Source: Gnetum montanum
Taxonomy: Eukaryota > Streptophyta > Gnetopsida > Gnetales > Gnetaceae
Assembly: GCA_015680685.1 (NCBI GenBank)
Contig: MNCI01011145.1
Coordinates: 1,223,660-1,259,551 of the forward strand
Length of the DNA: 35,892 nt
Reading direction: 5' to 3'
A program made the position numbers and the translations under genes. The notes beneath the pieces were generated by a model. The model did no database searches, was not told the origin of the DNA, and worked only from the letters and a program-made list of their open reading frames with translations. This document shows positions 1-9,690 of this stretch, in pieces. Positions within the stretch are counted from its first letter, which is position 1. The number at the start of each line of letters is the position of its first letter.

Positions 1-313
1 CAACATTATTTCCTTGAGGAACTTTCATAATGTCATATGGTTTATTTTTGGGGTTATTTTTGATGGGTTCTTTATCTTCCTTGAACTTAGGAAAAGGCTC
101 CTTCATGTGACTAAGTTTCTTATAATAAAAACAAGTCCTCACATCACCTTGACCATTAGGTTGATAATAAGTTGGAAAAATTTTATGTGATTCTTCTTGT
201 TTAGTTCTTGGAAATTTGTTCCTTCTCTCATTAGTTTTAGTTAGAGGATCCTTCTTTGGAAGTTTCTTAGTTGAACCATCTTGGACTCCATCTTTTATCT
301 GATATCTCTCCAT
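1..313 (-). pseudogene. Retrotransposon gag fragment with degenerate zinc knuckle (cut by window edge)
   Basis: An open frame of about 104 codons reads leftward from an ATG at 313 and runs off the window at base 1. It is Lys/Asn/Pro-rich and contains CFYYKKLSHMKEPFP (about residues 64-78). This resembles a retroviral CCHC knuckle in which the second and fourth cysteines are lost (Y and P) while the first Cys and the His remain. Gag knuckles bind the element RNA during packaging. The fragment lies outside the copia-2 LTR starting at 944, so it probably belongs to an older element into or beside which copia-2 inserted. Copia or gypsy membership cannot be decided from this piece. The frame is free of stops, which is unusual in this window, but the damaged knuckle argues against function. 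Confidence 0.5.
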
Positions 314-396
314 CTATAATATGCACATGCATGCTTCCTCATATTTTGTTATAGAAAAATATAACAATTGGTGTTTTATAAATGGACTTAGGTACT

Positions 397-846
397 TTAA
401 AAATATTTTTCATCTGATTCATCATCTTTTACAATATGTGGAACATATTTAATTAATCTAAAAAATCTACTATTAATGAGGAGCTTCCTTAGATTCCATA
501 ATCCAAACTTAAGTGCAAAGAACAAATAGAAACTCATCATTGAATAAAAATAAATAAATGGACTTTGTTCTTCCTCATAGAAGATGATTACAATGTACAA
601 AGGAAGAAAATAGACTCCCAAGGACATATAATTCATTAACGAAACCCTTATAGTACTTTCAATATAAGCTAGATAATCAAGGATGATCAGACATACTCTC
701 AATTTATTAAGAAGATGTCTCTTACAATTTCTCAAGCACAGGTTAGTTTGAATTGAGTCTTGGCCCTTTTCTCTTATGTCTTTTGCCACTTTTATAGCTT
801 TTCCAAATGTTGGTTTGCCTTTCCAAACATTGTAATACCTTGAAAA
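397..846 (-). other. Unrecognised open frame, about 150 codons, hydrophobic centre
   Basis: This is the longest stop-free frame I see, running from just after a TAA at 847-849 to the stop at 397-399. It has no early ATG: the first in-frame Met is about 70 codons in (MNYMSLGVYFLPLYIVII), so a full-length translated product is doubtful. The N-terminal part is Lys/Arg-rich. The middle has two hydrophobic stretches (around LGVYFLPLYIVIIF and SMMSFYLFFALKFGLW), and the end is acidic. I do not recognise a family. It lies between the gag relic at 1-313 and the copia-2 LTR at 944, so it may be out-of-frame retrotransposon sequence rather than a gene. Confidence 0.2.
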
Positions 847-943
847 TTACACATTTTCTTAAAAAATGATCTTAATCAAGATTGTGAATGGCTCTGAATT
901 GTAGTATCCTTACAACTATCTTCTTGTGTTAAGATTACATCCA

Positions 944-1408
944 TGTAAGAGATGGTTTGTCATGCAAACAACCTTCAACAAGTTAAGAAGCAAAGGAAGA
1001 AAAAAGAATATTTTCATTTATCATTATCTTAAGCTAGAAGATAAAATGATTTTTATTTTATTTAAATGAATTGATGATTGAATGTACTTTTTTGGGTCAT
1101 AATTTATCATACTTTTATATTATTTTTTACTTTTTATAATTGAAAAATGTCTTTTTATTAACCTCAAATATGGCCTTAATCTTTTTCTATAAATTTTATG
1201 GTCATATATTAATATGGTGAACTAGTTTTGAAGCAATAACATCTTACTACAAATTTGTTACCTCAATTGACTATTCATCTTTCTAAATTTTAATTTTTCT
1301 TTATCCCATCTAATCCTATCCTCACAAAGATTTGCAAGAATTTGGTTCAGATCACCATCCTATCAAGTCAATCATTCATCATTATCTTCTTCTATGCTCT
1401 TTCAAGGA
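944..1408 (+). mobile_element. Copia-2 5' LTR, left part
   Basis: The start is set by alignment with the 3' LTR at 35768: both begin TGT and share a stretch around AAGTTAAGARGCAAAGG, then a common TTGAGC/TTAAGC-TAGAA block and a T-rich run near 1060. This part ends where the gypsy E1 LTR begins at 1409. The sequence is AT-rich with no coding content. The five bases before 1409 are AAGGA, the candidate target-site duplication of E1. A matching AAGGA occurs at 31895-31899. Confidence 0.65.
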
Positions 1409-2354
1409 TGATAATTAGAGTAGGTTCACTTCTATTAATTTAACATTCAATTTTCACTAAGTCTATATATTATGAAAGATAATTCAATATGCTAGAAAAT
1501 TAGAAAACTAGCTATGTTTAATTAATGAAAGAGAAGATTACAATAGTATTCCACAACTTACAACATCCAAATCACTCACAAACACTTCATGATGCTACAA
1601 AGCATGAGGCTCTACAACCACACAGATATTGCTCTCAATATAAGGCACAACTAAATAAGAATCTCTCCCATAGCTCAGAATTTAGATCTTAACATATAAG
1701 TAAGAACACAAGAAATATAGGATAAACACATACATAATTAATCTTGGAGCTACAACCCAATCATGCATGCATGCAATGTTCTCTCATTACATATCTTGCT
1801 AACTCTCCCTTACAAAAATATAAAACAATCATAATATTTATGGAAAAACCAAGATAAGAAACTTAGAAATATTTTCCCAAGCTTAACTTGAATATTCACA
1901 TTGTTTCTAACTTTTTATATATTTTTTTTGCCTATTTTCTAATGGGAAACTTAAAATTTAGAAGCTTCCCTAACCATATGGATCATCTTTGGTCTTCCTT
2001 GGGATATCTATATATTAAGAACCACTTGCAAAAGAGACATCTTTAGAACTTGGGAGATGTATACTACACATGATAGAAGTCTTTGTAATAGTAGAGACAT
2101 CTCTCCATAGACATCTTCACAATAGTAGAGATGTCTCAGCAAAGACATCTCTAATTTAGGAGAGACATCTTAGTTTTGGAAGAGGCATCTCTAGTTCTTG
2201 GCAGATGTCTATATCATCTCCCAGACATCTCTTGTAAAGAATTAGCTCTTGGTCCAAATGTCTACTTGACCTTCAATACATCTTCAAAAAGCTCAAAACC
2301 TATAAAAATCATCTATAGAAAAGAGAAAAGGGAATTGGAAGACATGTCCCTACA
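1409..2354 (-). mobile_element. E1 3' LTR (family LTR copy A)
   Basis: On the minus strand the LTR runs from TGTAGGGACATG at 2354 to TTATCA at 1409, giving TG...CA ends. It matches four other copies in the window: 7107-7868, 7869-8749, 19482-20404 and 30812-31730. Length is 946 bp against 923 bp for the copy at 19482. It holds a cluster of AGACATCT/AGATGTCT motifs (2034-2230). On its internal side at 2355-2375 the minus strand reads a degenerate purine-rich tract ending AAGAGAGCTAG, in the position of the polypurine tract that is better preserved in E3. Confidence 0.85.
2034..2230. repeat. Cluster of AGACATCT / AGATGTCT quasi-palindromes in LTR copy A
   Basis: Within about 200 bp I count six exact AGACATCT and two exact AGATGTCT octamers plus near misses, mostly embedded in GAGA-NN-TCTC. 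They are spaced irregularly, roughly 15-60 bp apart, in both orientations. Comparable clusters occur in the other LTR copies (about 7682-7850, 7930-8160, 20085-20340, 30880-31150), so the cluster is a family property. A regulatory role is inference. Confidence 0.75.
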
Positions 2355-2476
2355 CTAGCTCTCTTATCATTCAAAAAGCCAAATAATGTGAACAAGGGAG
2401 TAGGGATAGAAGTGATTCCCAACTTAAATATTTTGGTCTCATGTATACATACAATATCATAGATATATTAAATCTT

Positions 2477-3700
2477 CTAATGAATCAAGTATTCATTCCT
2501 TTTAACTTCCCAAGTACTTGAAGCTTCAATATGCTTGAGTATGATTACCTTTCTCTCCATTGAAGGCTTGGATGGATTCATAGTTCCCTTCAAATTATCA
2601 ATGCTACCTTGTATGGTTTCCTCATCAACAAGTCCATGGTAGTGCATAAGATCTACAACATTAAACACAAAAGACATACCAAAATCATAGATCAAGTTAA
2701 TCTCAAAAGCATGATCAGTAATTTTGATCTTGATTTTGAAAGGATCCATCTTCTTGACTTTTAACTTGGGGAAGTTGATAGCTCTCAATATATTCTTCTT
2801 CAAGTGCAACCAAACTATATTACCAGTAGGAAAGATAGGCTTTCACTTATCCTCATTCCTCTTGAGGAATCTCTCTTTATTCTTCTTCTCCAAGCTTTCC
2901 TTCACTTGTTCATGAACATCCCTCATCTCTTGCACAAAATCAACACTAGGTTGAGCTTCACCTTCAAAGCTCTTCAAATTGTTAACACTTTTAGGAGAAA
3001 AATCAGAACTTACCTCAAATGGAATTTTATCAATGACTACATCAAAAGCATTATTATAGGAAAATTAGTAGTACATAGAAAAACTTCCCAATGATTAGAC
3101 TATCAATCACATAAACACCTTAATATATGTAGTAAGGATTTATTTACCACCTCCATTTGGCCATTAGATTATGGATTATATGCACAAGAAAAATTCAACT
3201 TTGTCCCTAAAGTTTTTCAAAGGAACCTTGAAAAATGATTAGTGAATTTGGAGTCTCTATTACTAATAATCTTTAAAGAAATTTCATGCAACTTCACAAC
3301 ATGCTAGAAATTTTTTTTTTCCATATGATAAGAATCACTCATCTTTTTGTATAGAATGAATTGTGTCATCTTGGAAAATCTAGTCACAATGATAAAAACT
3401 GCATTGTTCCCACTTTTGATTTTTGAAATACCACTTACAGAATCCATTGACACACTTTCCCATGGATCCTTGGGAATAGGAAAAGCCATTTAATTTTAAT
3501 CCACTCATTTATCTCCTTTAAATGTTTGATAAGTCAGTTACTCCATCATAAATTTTAAAACTTTAGTTACCATACCTGACCAAAACTAGTGTCTACACAC
3601 AAGTTCCAATGTTTAATCCTTGCCCATTTAACCTACCATGCTACAATAATTCTTTTCAAATAAGATCTTTTTTCTAAAATTAGAATCAGAAATCCATACC
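2477..3700 (-). pseudogene. E1 integrase with chromodomain-like C-terminus (decayed)
   Basis: Integrase inserts the cDNA copy into chromosomal DNA. Reading leftward, the N-terminal zinc-binding part (about 3520-3700) is barely legible. The core starts near 3489 with PIPKDPWESVSMDSVSG, where the first catalytic Asp is kept, followed by VTRFSKM. Further on come SNRDSKF, with Asn where the second catalytic Asp is expected, and GQMEVVNKSL carrying the third acidic residue. The C-terminal block 2809-2477 has the gypsy-type GPF-like segment (KKMDPFKIKIKITDHAFEIN) and FNVVDLMHYHG, then ends YLIH-TAG. Frameshifts separate the blocks. The terminal TAG at 2477-2479 recurs at the same codon in E2 and E3. 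The tail resembles the chromodomain that chromoviruses use to target chromatin, but it is cut off early. Confidence 0.8.
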
Positions 3701-3859
3701 TTCTCATTTTTAAATAATAGTTCATCTAGAATATGATAGTTCTTCCATCGGTCTATTGTACTCAATAATGGTTCTATGATGCCTTTTCAAACCTAGCCAA
3801 AATCATAACCTACTCAAAAAAATTAGCAAAATCACCCATATATTCCACATAAATTATGC

Positions 3860-4330
3860 TAAAATTAATCGCATGCATCCTAGATAATGCATCATTGACC
3901 ACATTGACTTTTATACTTTTCTGTTTCAATAAAAAATTGAATTCTTGTATCTATGCAACCCACTTCATGTGCTTTGCACTTAACTTCTTTTGAGAATTAA
4001 GAAATTTTAGTGCTTTGTGATTCATCATCAAAGTGAACTTCTTGGGCAACAAATAATATATCTAATGCTTGATTTCTTGAAGAATAACATACAACTCCTT
4101 TGCATATATGCCATATTTCTACGTTGACTCATTCCAATTTTTTGACAAGAACGTGATAGGTCTACCTTCTTGGAAAGTACCCCACCAATGAAAAGTTCAC
4201 TTGCATCTACTTCCACCTAAAAAACCTTCTCAAAATATGGAATTACAAGCACTGGTTCATTGGTTATTTAAACTTTTATCAAGCCAAAGCTTCTTTGGGT
4301 TTCAAAATTTCACCTGAATTCTTTATTTGT
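3860..4330 (-). pseudogene. E1 RNase H domain (decayed)
   Basis: RNase H degrades the RNA strand of the RNA/DNA hybrid during reverse transcription. The minus strand gives VEVDASELFIGGVLSKK near 4216, the usual opening of the gypsy RT-linked RNase H with its catalytic Asp in VDAS. After a frameshift it gives NHKALKFLNSQKK (about 4010) and NDALSRMHA (about 3870), the expected later motifs. It follows RT and precedes integrase, as in Ty3/gypsy. Stops between blocks make it nonfunctional. Confidence 0.75.
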
Positions 4331-4339
4331 TAGTAGAGT

Positions 4340-5190
4340 AAACATAGGTTAAGAAATACCACTGAAATTTTTTATGAACCTTCAATAAAAACTTGCTAAA
4401 CCATGGAATGATATTAGTTCCCCAACATTTTTAGGATTTTTCAATATCTTATACTCCTTACCTTGGTAGCATTCATTTGAATTTATTTTTTAGAAACCAC
4501 ATTTCCCAAATATGTTATTTCCCTCTTGAATAAATGTTCTTTACATTGATCACAAAATGTGCCCTCTTCAATTTTAAACACACTCTCTTCAAGTGATCCA
4601 AGTTCTTCTCCTCATTATAGCAAAATATCATCAAAAAGAAAATATAACACTTACCAATCAAGTCCTTTAGCACATCATGCATTAGTTTCATGAATGTAAT
4701 AGGCCCATTTATTAGCCCAAATGGCATCACCAACCTCTCAAACAATTCATTTGATGTTTTCAATGATGTATTCCATTCATCAATAGGCTTGATCTGAATG
4801 TGATGATAATCACTTTTCAAATAATTTTTTAAAAAACTTCTAAATCAATGTGATGAGGAGTGTGATGATAATCAAGTTTTCAAATCAAGGATATCATCCA
4901 TCCTTGGAATAGAAAACTTGTACCTCATTGTTATCTTGTTCACTACCCTAGAATCAATGCACATCCTCCATTCATTATTGTCCTTCTTTTGCACAAGCAC
5001 TACTAGAATTTCACAAGCTGAAATGGATTTCCTCAATAAGTCATTTGCAACTAACTTTTTTACATGCCTTTGTAACTCTACCTACTAATTTGATACCATC
5101 TATTATGTTCTCTCTTTTTGAATGGTAAAACCAAGAATAAAATCAATTAGGTACACATCCAATTCCCCCTTGAATACTTTGGGAAATTAC
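4340..5190 (-). pseudogene. E1 reverse transcriptase (decayed)
   Basis: RT copies the element RNA into DNA. On the minus strand FSIPRMDDILDL (about 4900) is followed by DYHHIQIKPIDEW, then VMPFGLINGPITFMKLMHDVL (about 4800-4670), a clear gypsy RT core. The active-site segment at about 4618-4645 reads FFLMIFCYNEEK in the main frame. The aspartate pair FDDIL is present in the next frame, so one small indel before it and a compensating one after it flank the catalytic box. NEEKNLDHLKRV follows in the original frame. The start of RT near 5190 is approximate. Confidence 0.8.
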
Positions 5191-5199
5191 TTCTTCAAG

Positions 5200-5870
5200 C
5201 CTAGCATATCTATTGAAAGTTCTACCTACACATCATCATGATTAAAAGAAAATGTTGATACAAAAACAAAACCAAAATTAGTTTTATCATGTTCATTAAT
5301 GTATTTCCTATCTCCTTTAAGGATTAAGAAAACATTAAGTAAGCTTTGCTACGTTATTCAACTGTTACTTTTTCAACTATTATAGGAATTAACTCATGGA
5401 TTCTATCAAATCTAGCTAGACTTCATACATTTTCTTCTTAATCAAATTAAGAACCATTGTAAAAATTCCAAGATCTACTAAGACTTATATTATCATAATC
5501 AATTTTAAGCACATCACATTGCAAAACATCATGAAAACTTTCAATTTTAAATTTTAAAGCATATTGCTCTACCACCTCTTGAGAGTAATCCCTAGATAAT
5601 CAATGTATCTTGTAGAGTCTAGGATAAGGATTAGTTACCAAAACTAATCTAGCAACTACCCTAAATGAAATAACATTTTTATGTGCTCTTCCATTAGTCA
5701 AAATATGAATCCATTCACTTCTAAGTAAACATCTAGACCTAATTTGAAATAAAAATTTTCTAGTAGCAATGGTTTCTTATATTCACATTCCTTATGAATC
5801 CATAAGAATTTAATTTAGAAAATTTCTTACTCTGGGGAGTATTAGAATTAGTTCTTTTAAGATCTTAAAT
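5200..5870 (-). pseudogene. E1 protease / gag-pol linker region (poorly preserved)
   Basis: The region lies between the gag zinc knuckle and RT, where Ty3/gypsy elements encode the aspartic protease. The only hint I can read on the minus strand is VLVDLGIFT (about 5470-5500), which sits where a D-S/T-G protease active site would be, with the site damaged. There is no long frame on either strand. The assignment rests mostly on position. Confidence 0.35.
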
Positions 5871-5879
5871 TGATTTCTC

Positions 5880-7034
5880 CTCCACCTCCATGGTTTGTAC
5901 ATATTTTCCCTTGGCTAACTTAAGAGGTGGACATTTCCATTGCTTGTTTTCTCATTCTTTATACTTGAAGCACTAAATATTGGATGAGTTGCTTCCTTAA
6001 CCCTTGCCTCCCTTGCCTTGGTTCTTCTTGTATTTTCACTTATTTTCATCCTTTTTTTGTCTTTTTTTCATGGCTTTCATCTTTGTATTTAGGTTTGGAC
6101 ATAGATCCCTTAGATTTGCATTTTCATTTCTTCCCTTAGAAGCTTGTTTGTCCATATTAACAAATCCATTAAGTTTCTTTTTTAACTTGAGTGAAAAATT
6201 ATAAGCCTCATCAAGATTTTGAATCTTATAGAATTATAAATCTTGCTGATACATCATTTTGAGACCTCCTAGAAAGATTGTAGCTTGTTCATACTCCTCT
6301 TGGTTCACCTTAGGTTGATGAAATAGTTCACAAAATTTGATGTAAATATCCTTAACATCTTTATCATATTGCCCTATAAATTTCAACCTCATGAGATTTC
6401 CTCCTTAAACTATATTTCATTAGGTTTTAATCTTTGATAGTTTGGTCATTTGGTATTTCAAAAGCTTGGGACTACTTTTTCTACCAAGTAGAAGTCACAC
6501 CTTCTAATATGGATGTAGTAATAGGTACCTATAATTGATTTGGTATCTCTTACAATTCAAAGGTCTTATTAAGTGTCTTCAACCAACATGAAAAATTTTT
6601 GGTACCATCTACATTATTAAAAGTCTTTAGTTATACATGTGGATTTTTGAAAGCACTTATGAATGTTCTAGAAAGCCTTGCTTCATCTTCCTCATCAAGC
6701 TTACAATGGGAAGTAGTGGCCAATGATGGAGCTCTTGAAATTTTAACATAAGGAACCAGATTACATCCCATTGGAATCCTTGGATAATGGGTTTTTACAC
6801 TCCCATATCTAGATCATCCTTCCTTATCATTACCTCCAGCTAGCTATAAAATGTTTTTGTTACCATTTGAACATGAATGCTCATCATCTTAACATGTCTA
6901 AATATGTCTTAGACCTGCATTTCTTTCTACCTTGACATTGATCTTATCCAATCAAGAAACCATTAATTAAAAGATATATTTTATGATTTCCATGTCTTTA
7001 TTTAAGACTTTTAACTATTTCTTCTAGGCACCAT
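5880..7034 (-). pseudogene. E1 gag (decayed), ATG at 7034
   Basis: Gag forms the virus-like particle. The presumed ATG on the minus strand at 7032-7034 lies about 70 bp inside the primer site and aligns with the E2 gag ATG at 8811, followed in both by a Lys/Arg-rich start (MVPRRN-like here, MVSKKK in E2). The central Retrotrans_gag-like part at about 6440-6240 reads KDVKDIYIKFCELFHQP and EEYEQATIFLGGLKMMY, closely paralleling E2 at 9426-9629. A basic linker follows, then a zinc knuckle near 5930-5960 read as CFKYKE-ENKQWKCP, with the second Cys and the His replaced. Several stops lie between blocks. Confidence 0.7.
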
Positions 7035-7085
7035 CTAAATTTAAAAAAAATACTCAATCAATTTAAAGTAACAATCAACCAAAAA

Positions 7086-7106
7086 CCTAGGCTAATCTTT
7101 AATACT
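7086..7106 (-). promoter_or_regulatory. E1 primer-binding site (degenerate, tRNA-Met type)
   Basis: Directly inside the 5' LTR the minus strand reads AGTATTAAAGATTAGCCTAGG. This is a decayed version of the TGGTATCAGAGC-type site used by plant LTR elements primed by initiator tRNA-Met. The trailing GCCTAGG is also found next to the E4 primer site. Confidence 0.5.
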
Positions 7107-7868
7107 AATAACACTAGAGTAGGTTTAAATCTATTAATTTAACCTTATATTTCCAAATATTATGAAAGGTAATTTAATATGCTAGAAAAAAAGAAAACTA
7201 AATATCTTCAGTTAATGAAAAGAAGATTACAACAAAGACCCATAATCCACAACATTTAAATCACTTACAAAAACTTAAGAATGCTGCAAAGCATAAGGCT
7301 TTATGATCATACAATGATTGTCCTCAATGTAAGGCACAATGAAATGAGGATCTCTCCAAGAACTTAGGATTGAGATCTTAACATATAAGTAAGAACACAA
7401 GAAGCATAGATCAAACACACACATACATGACCTTGGAACTATAACCTAATCATGCACTCATACAATGTGTTCTCATGATATCTCTTGCCAAGTTTCCCTC
7501 ATAAAAAGATGAAAAAAACCATAATATTGATTGGAAAGCCAAGATAAAACATTTTTTTTTGTATTTATATATCTTCTTTTGGCTATTTCCCACATTGGAA
7601 CTATGCATTTAGAAGTTTCCTTGACCATATAGGTTATCTGTGGCCTTTCCTAGGACTTCTTTCTATCAAAAATTTCTTGTAAGAGAGATGTCTTCAAAAC
7701 TTGGGGGATGTCTCCTACACATGAGAGACATCTCCATAATAGTTAATACATCTCACCAGAGACATCTTTGATTCAGGGAAAACATGTCACTTGAGGCATA
7801 TCAATTTCAAGAGATATGCCTCCACTTCTTTGAAGATGTCTCTTATGAAGACTCAGATCTTAGTTTGA
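7107..7868 (-). mobile_element. E1 5' LTR, left part (copy B, interrupted by E2)
   Basis: It aligns with the complete copy at 19482-20404 from the LTR 3' end inward but stops at a position equivalent to about 20308, lacking roughly the last 100 bp (the LTR start). There a second LTR of the same family begins in the opposite orientation (TGTAGGAACACG at 7869). Sequence resembling the missing part appears 24 kb away after 31731. The best reading is an E2 insertion into this LTR rather than a simple truncation. Confidence 0.75.
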
Positions 7869-8749
7869 TGTAGGAACACGTCCTTCAATATTTTTTTTCT
7901 CTATCATACAAATGGTTTTTATAGGTTTCAAGATCTAGGAATATGTCTTGAAGATTAGAAAGATGTCTTGGACATGAGATAGGTATTCATATATGTCCCA
8001 AATATGGAGATGTTGCAGCTGGAGTGGAGATGTATCAAGGAGGACATCTCATGTGAGACATCCCAAACCTAGAGGATATGTCTTAGCTTCTAAGAAGATA
8101 TATTCCATTAGCTAGAGATGGCTCTCTTGAATATTATATTTTTGTAGAAGACATCTTAAAAAGCTTCAAGATGATCTGTATGGCTAGGGAAACTTCTAAA
8201 ATTGTAGTTTCACATTGGAAAATAGCTAGGAGAAGATAGAAAAAGATAGAAATCATGTATAATCTTCAAGTTGAACTTGGAGAAAGGTTTCTAGGATTCT
8301 TATCTTTGTTTTTCAATAAATATTATGATTGTTTTATGTTTTTAACATGGATATTTGGCAAGAGAATGTCATGAGAGCATATTAATTGAGTGCCTGATTT
8401 GGTTGCAATTCCAAGATTAATTTTATATGTATTGGATTTTATTTTCTTATAGTCTTGCTTGTGAATTGATACCTTAGTTTCGAGTTGTGAAAGATATTCT
8501 CTTTCGATTATGCTTTGCATTAAGAAAAACTGTTTTATGGTTATAGAGCCTCATGCTCTCCAATATCATTTAAATGCGTGAGTGTTTTGAATGTTTTATG
8601 GTTGAGAAACCACTATTGTAATCTTCATTTCAATAATGGAGGAGAGCTATTTTTCTCATTTTGTAGCATATTGAGTTATCTTTTTATAATATATATATTT
8701 AGTAGGAATTGAAGGTTAAATTAATAAGAGTGAACTTACTTTAGCATTA
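7869..8749 (+). mobile_element. E2 5' LTR (copy C)
   Basis: It begins TGTAGGAACACG at 7869 and ends near CATTA at 8749, directly before a primer-site match. The 881 bp align over their length with copies A, D and E. It contains an AGACATCT/AGATGTCT cluster at about 7930-8160. With the left neighbour copy B it forms a head-to-head inverted repeat of about 1.6 kb. Confidence 0.85.
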
Positions 8750-8762
8750 TTGGTACAAGAGT
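8750..8762 (+). promoter_or_regulatory. E2 primer-binding site (tRNA-Met type)
   Basis: TTGGTACAAGAGT follows the LTR directly and matches the TTGGTATCAGAG-type site with few changes. It fixes the orientation of copy C as a 5' LTR on the + strand. Confidence 0.65.
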
Positions 8763-8810
8763 GTTAGGTTGATTGTTTCTTGAACTTGGTTGAGAACTTT
8801 GTCAATTTAA

Positions 8811-9690
8811 ATGGTGTCTAAGAAGAAATAAGTACAAGCCCTAAGTAGATACATGGAGAGAATGAAGTATTATTTTAACTAATGATTACTCATCTGGATG
8901 AGATCAATGAGAATATTGGTAGAAATGCCAATCCTAGCCATATTCTAACTTGTGAAGATGACAAGGATTCATGTTTAGAAAGTGAAGAAGTTTCCTAGTT
9001 AGATGAAGGGAATGATGAGAAATGAAAATTCATATATGGGAGTATAGGAACCCATTAGCCAAGGATTCTAATGGAAGGAAATCCATTTCCTTAGATTAGA
9101 GTTTCAAGAGCCCCATCAGTGGTTATTACTTCTTCTCTTGAAAATATTGATGAGGAAGATGAAGCAAGGTTGGCTAGAGCATTCAGAAATGTTGCCAAAA
9201 TTTCATATGTAGAATTGAAGACTTTCAATATGTGTAGATGGAATCAATACTTTCTCAAGTTGGATAAAGGTACTTGACAAGATTTTTAAGTTCCAAGAGC
9301 TACCAAATCAATTATGGGTACCTATTGTTGAATCTAGATTAGAAGATATAGCTTCTACTTTATGGGAAATGGAATCCTAAGATCATGAATTAAAATATGG
9401 ATAAACTTTTAAGAATTAAAACCTAATGAAATATAGGTTAAGGGGGAAATTTGAACAGTCTTCTCAAAGACCAGAAACCATTATGAAGTTGCAATTCCTA
9501 AGGCAAGATGACAAAGATGTCAAGGATTTTTATATCAAATTTTGTGATTTATTTCTTCGAGATAAAATAAACTTGGAGGAGTATGAGGAGGATTCAATCT
9601 TTCTATCAGGTCTTAAAATGACATATTAGTATGAATTTTCATTCTATGATCCTCAAACTTTTCGCAAGGATTATGATTTGGTGCTTATTG
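8811..9690 (+). pseudogene. E2 gag, N-terminal and central part (decayed)
   Basis: The frame starts at the ATG at 8811, 61 bp after the LTR, and is soon broken by a stop. The best-preserved piece, 9426-9629, reads MKYRLRGKFEQ, then MKLQFLRQDDKDVKDFYIKFCDLF and EEYEEDSIFLSGLKM, the Retrotrans_gag core pattern. It is closely parallel to E1 gag at about 6440-6240. The similarity continues to about 9685 and then stops abruptly. The downstream part of gag, with linker and zinc knuckle, reappears on the same strand at 19083-19481, so this gag seems to be interrupted by a 9.4 kb insertion block. Confidence 0.75.

Noticed and set aside
2034-2230. Regularly repeated octamers suggesting a CRISPR-like array
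   Set aside because: Units are 8-12 bp, in both orientations, irregularly spaced, and lie inside LTRs of a plant retrotransposon; no cas genes or uniform spacers.
2724-3094. Two overlapping plus-strand frames
   Set aside because: They are antisense to the E1 integrase C-terminus and have no motif of their own.
6004-6204. Phe/Leu-rich plus-strand frame resembling a membrane peptide
   Set aside because: It is the complement of the Lys-rich linker of E1 gag; AAA/AAG codons read backwards give Phe and Leu.
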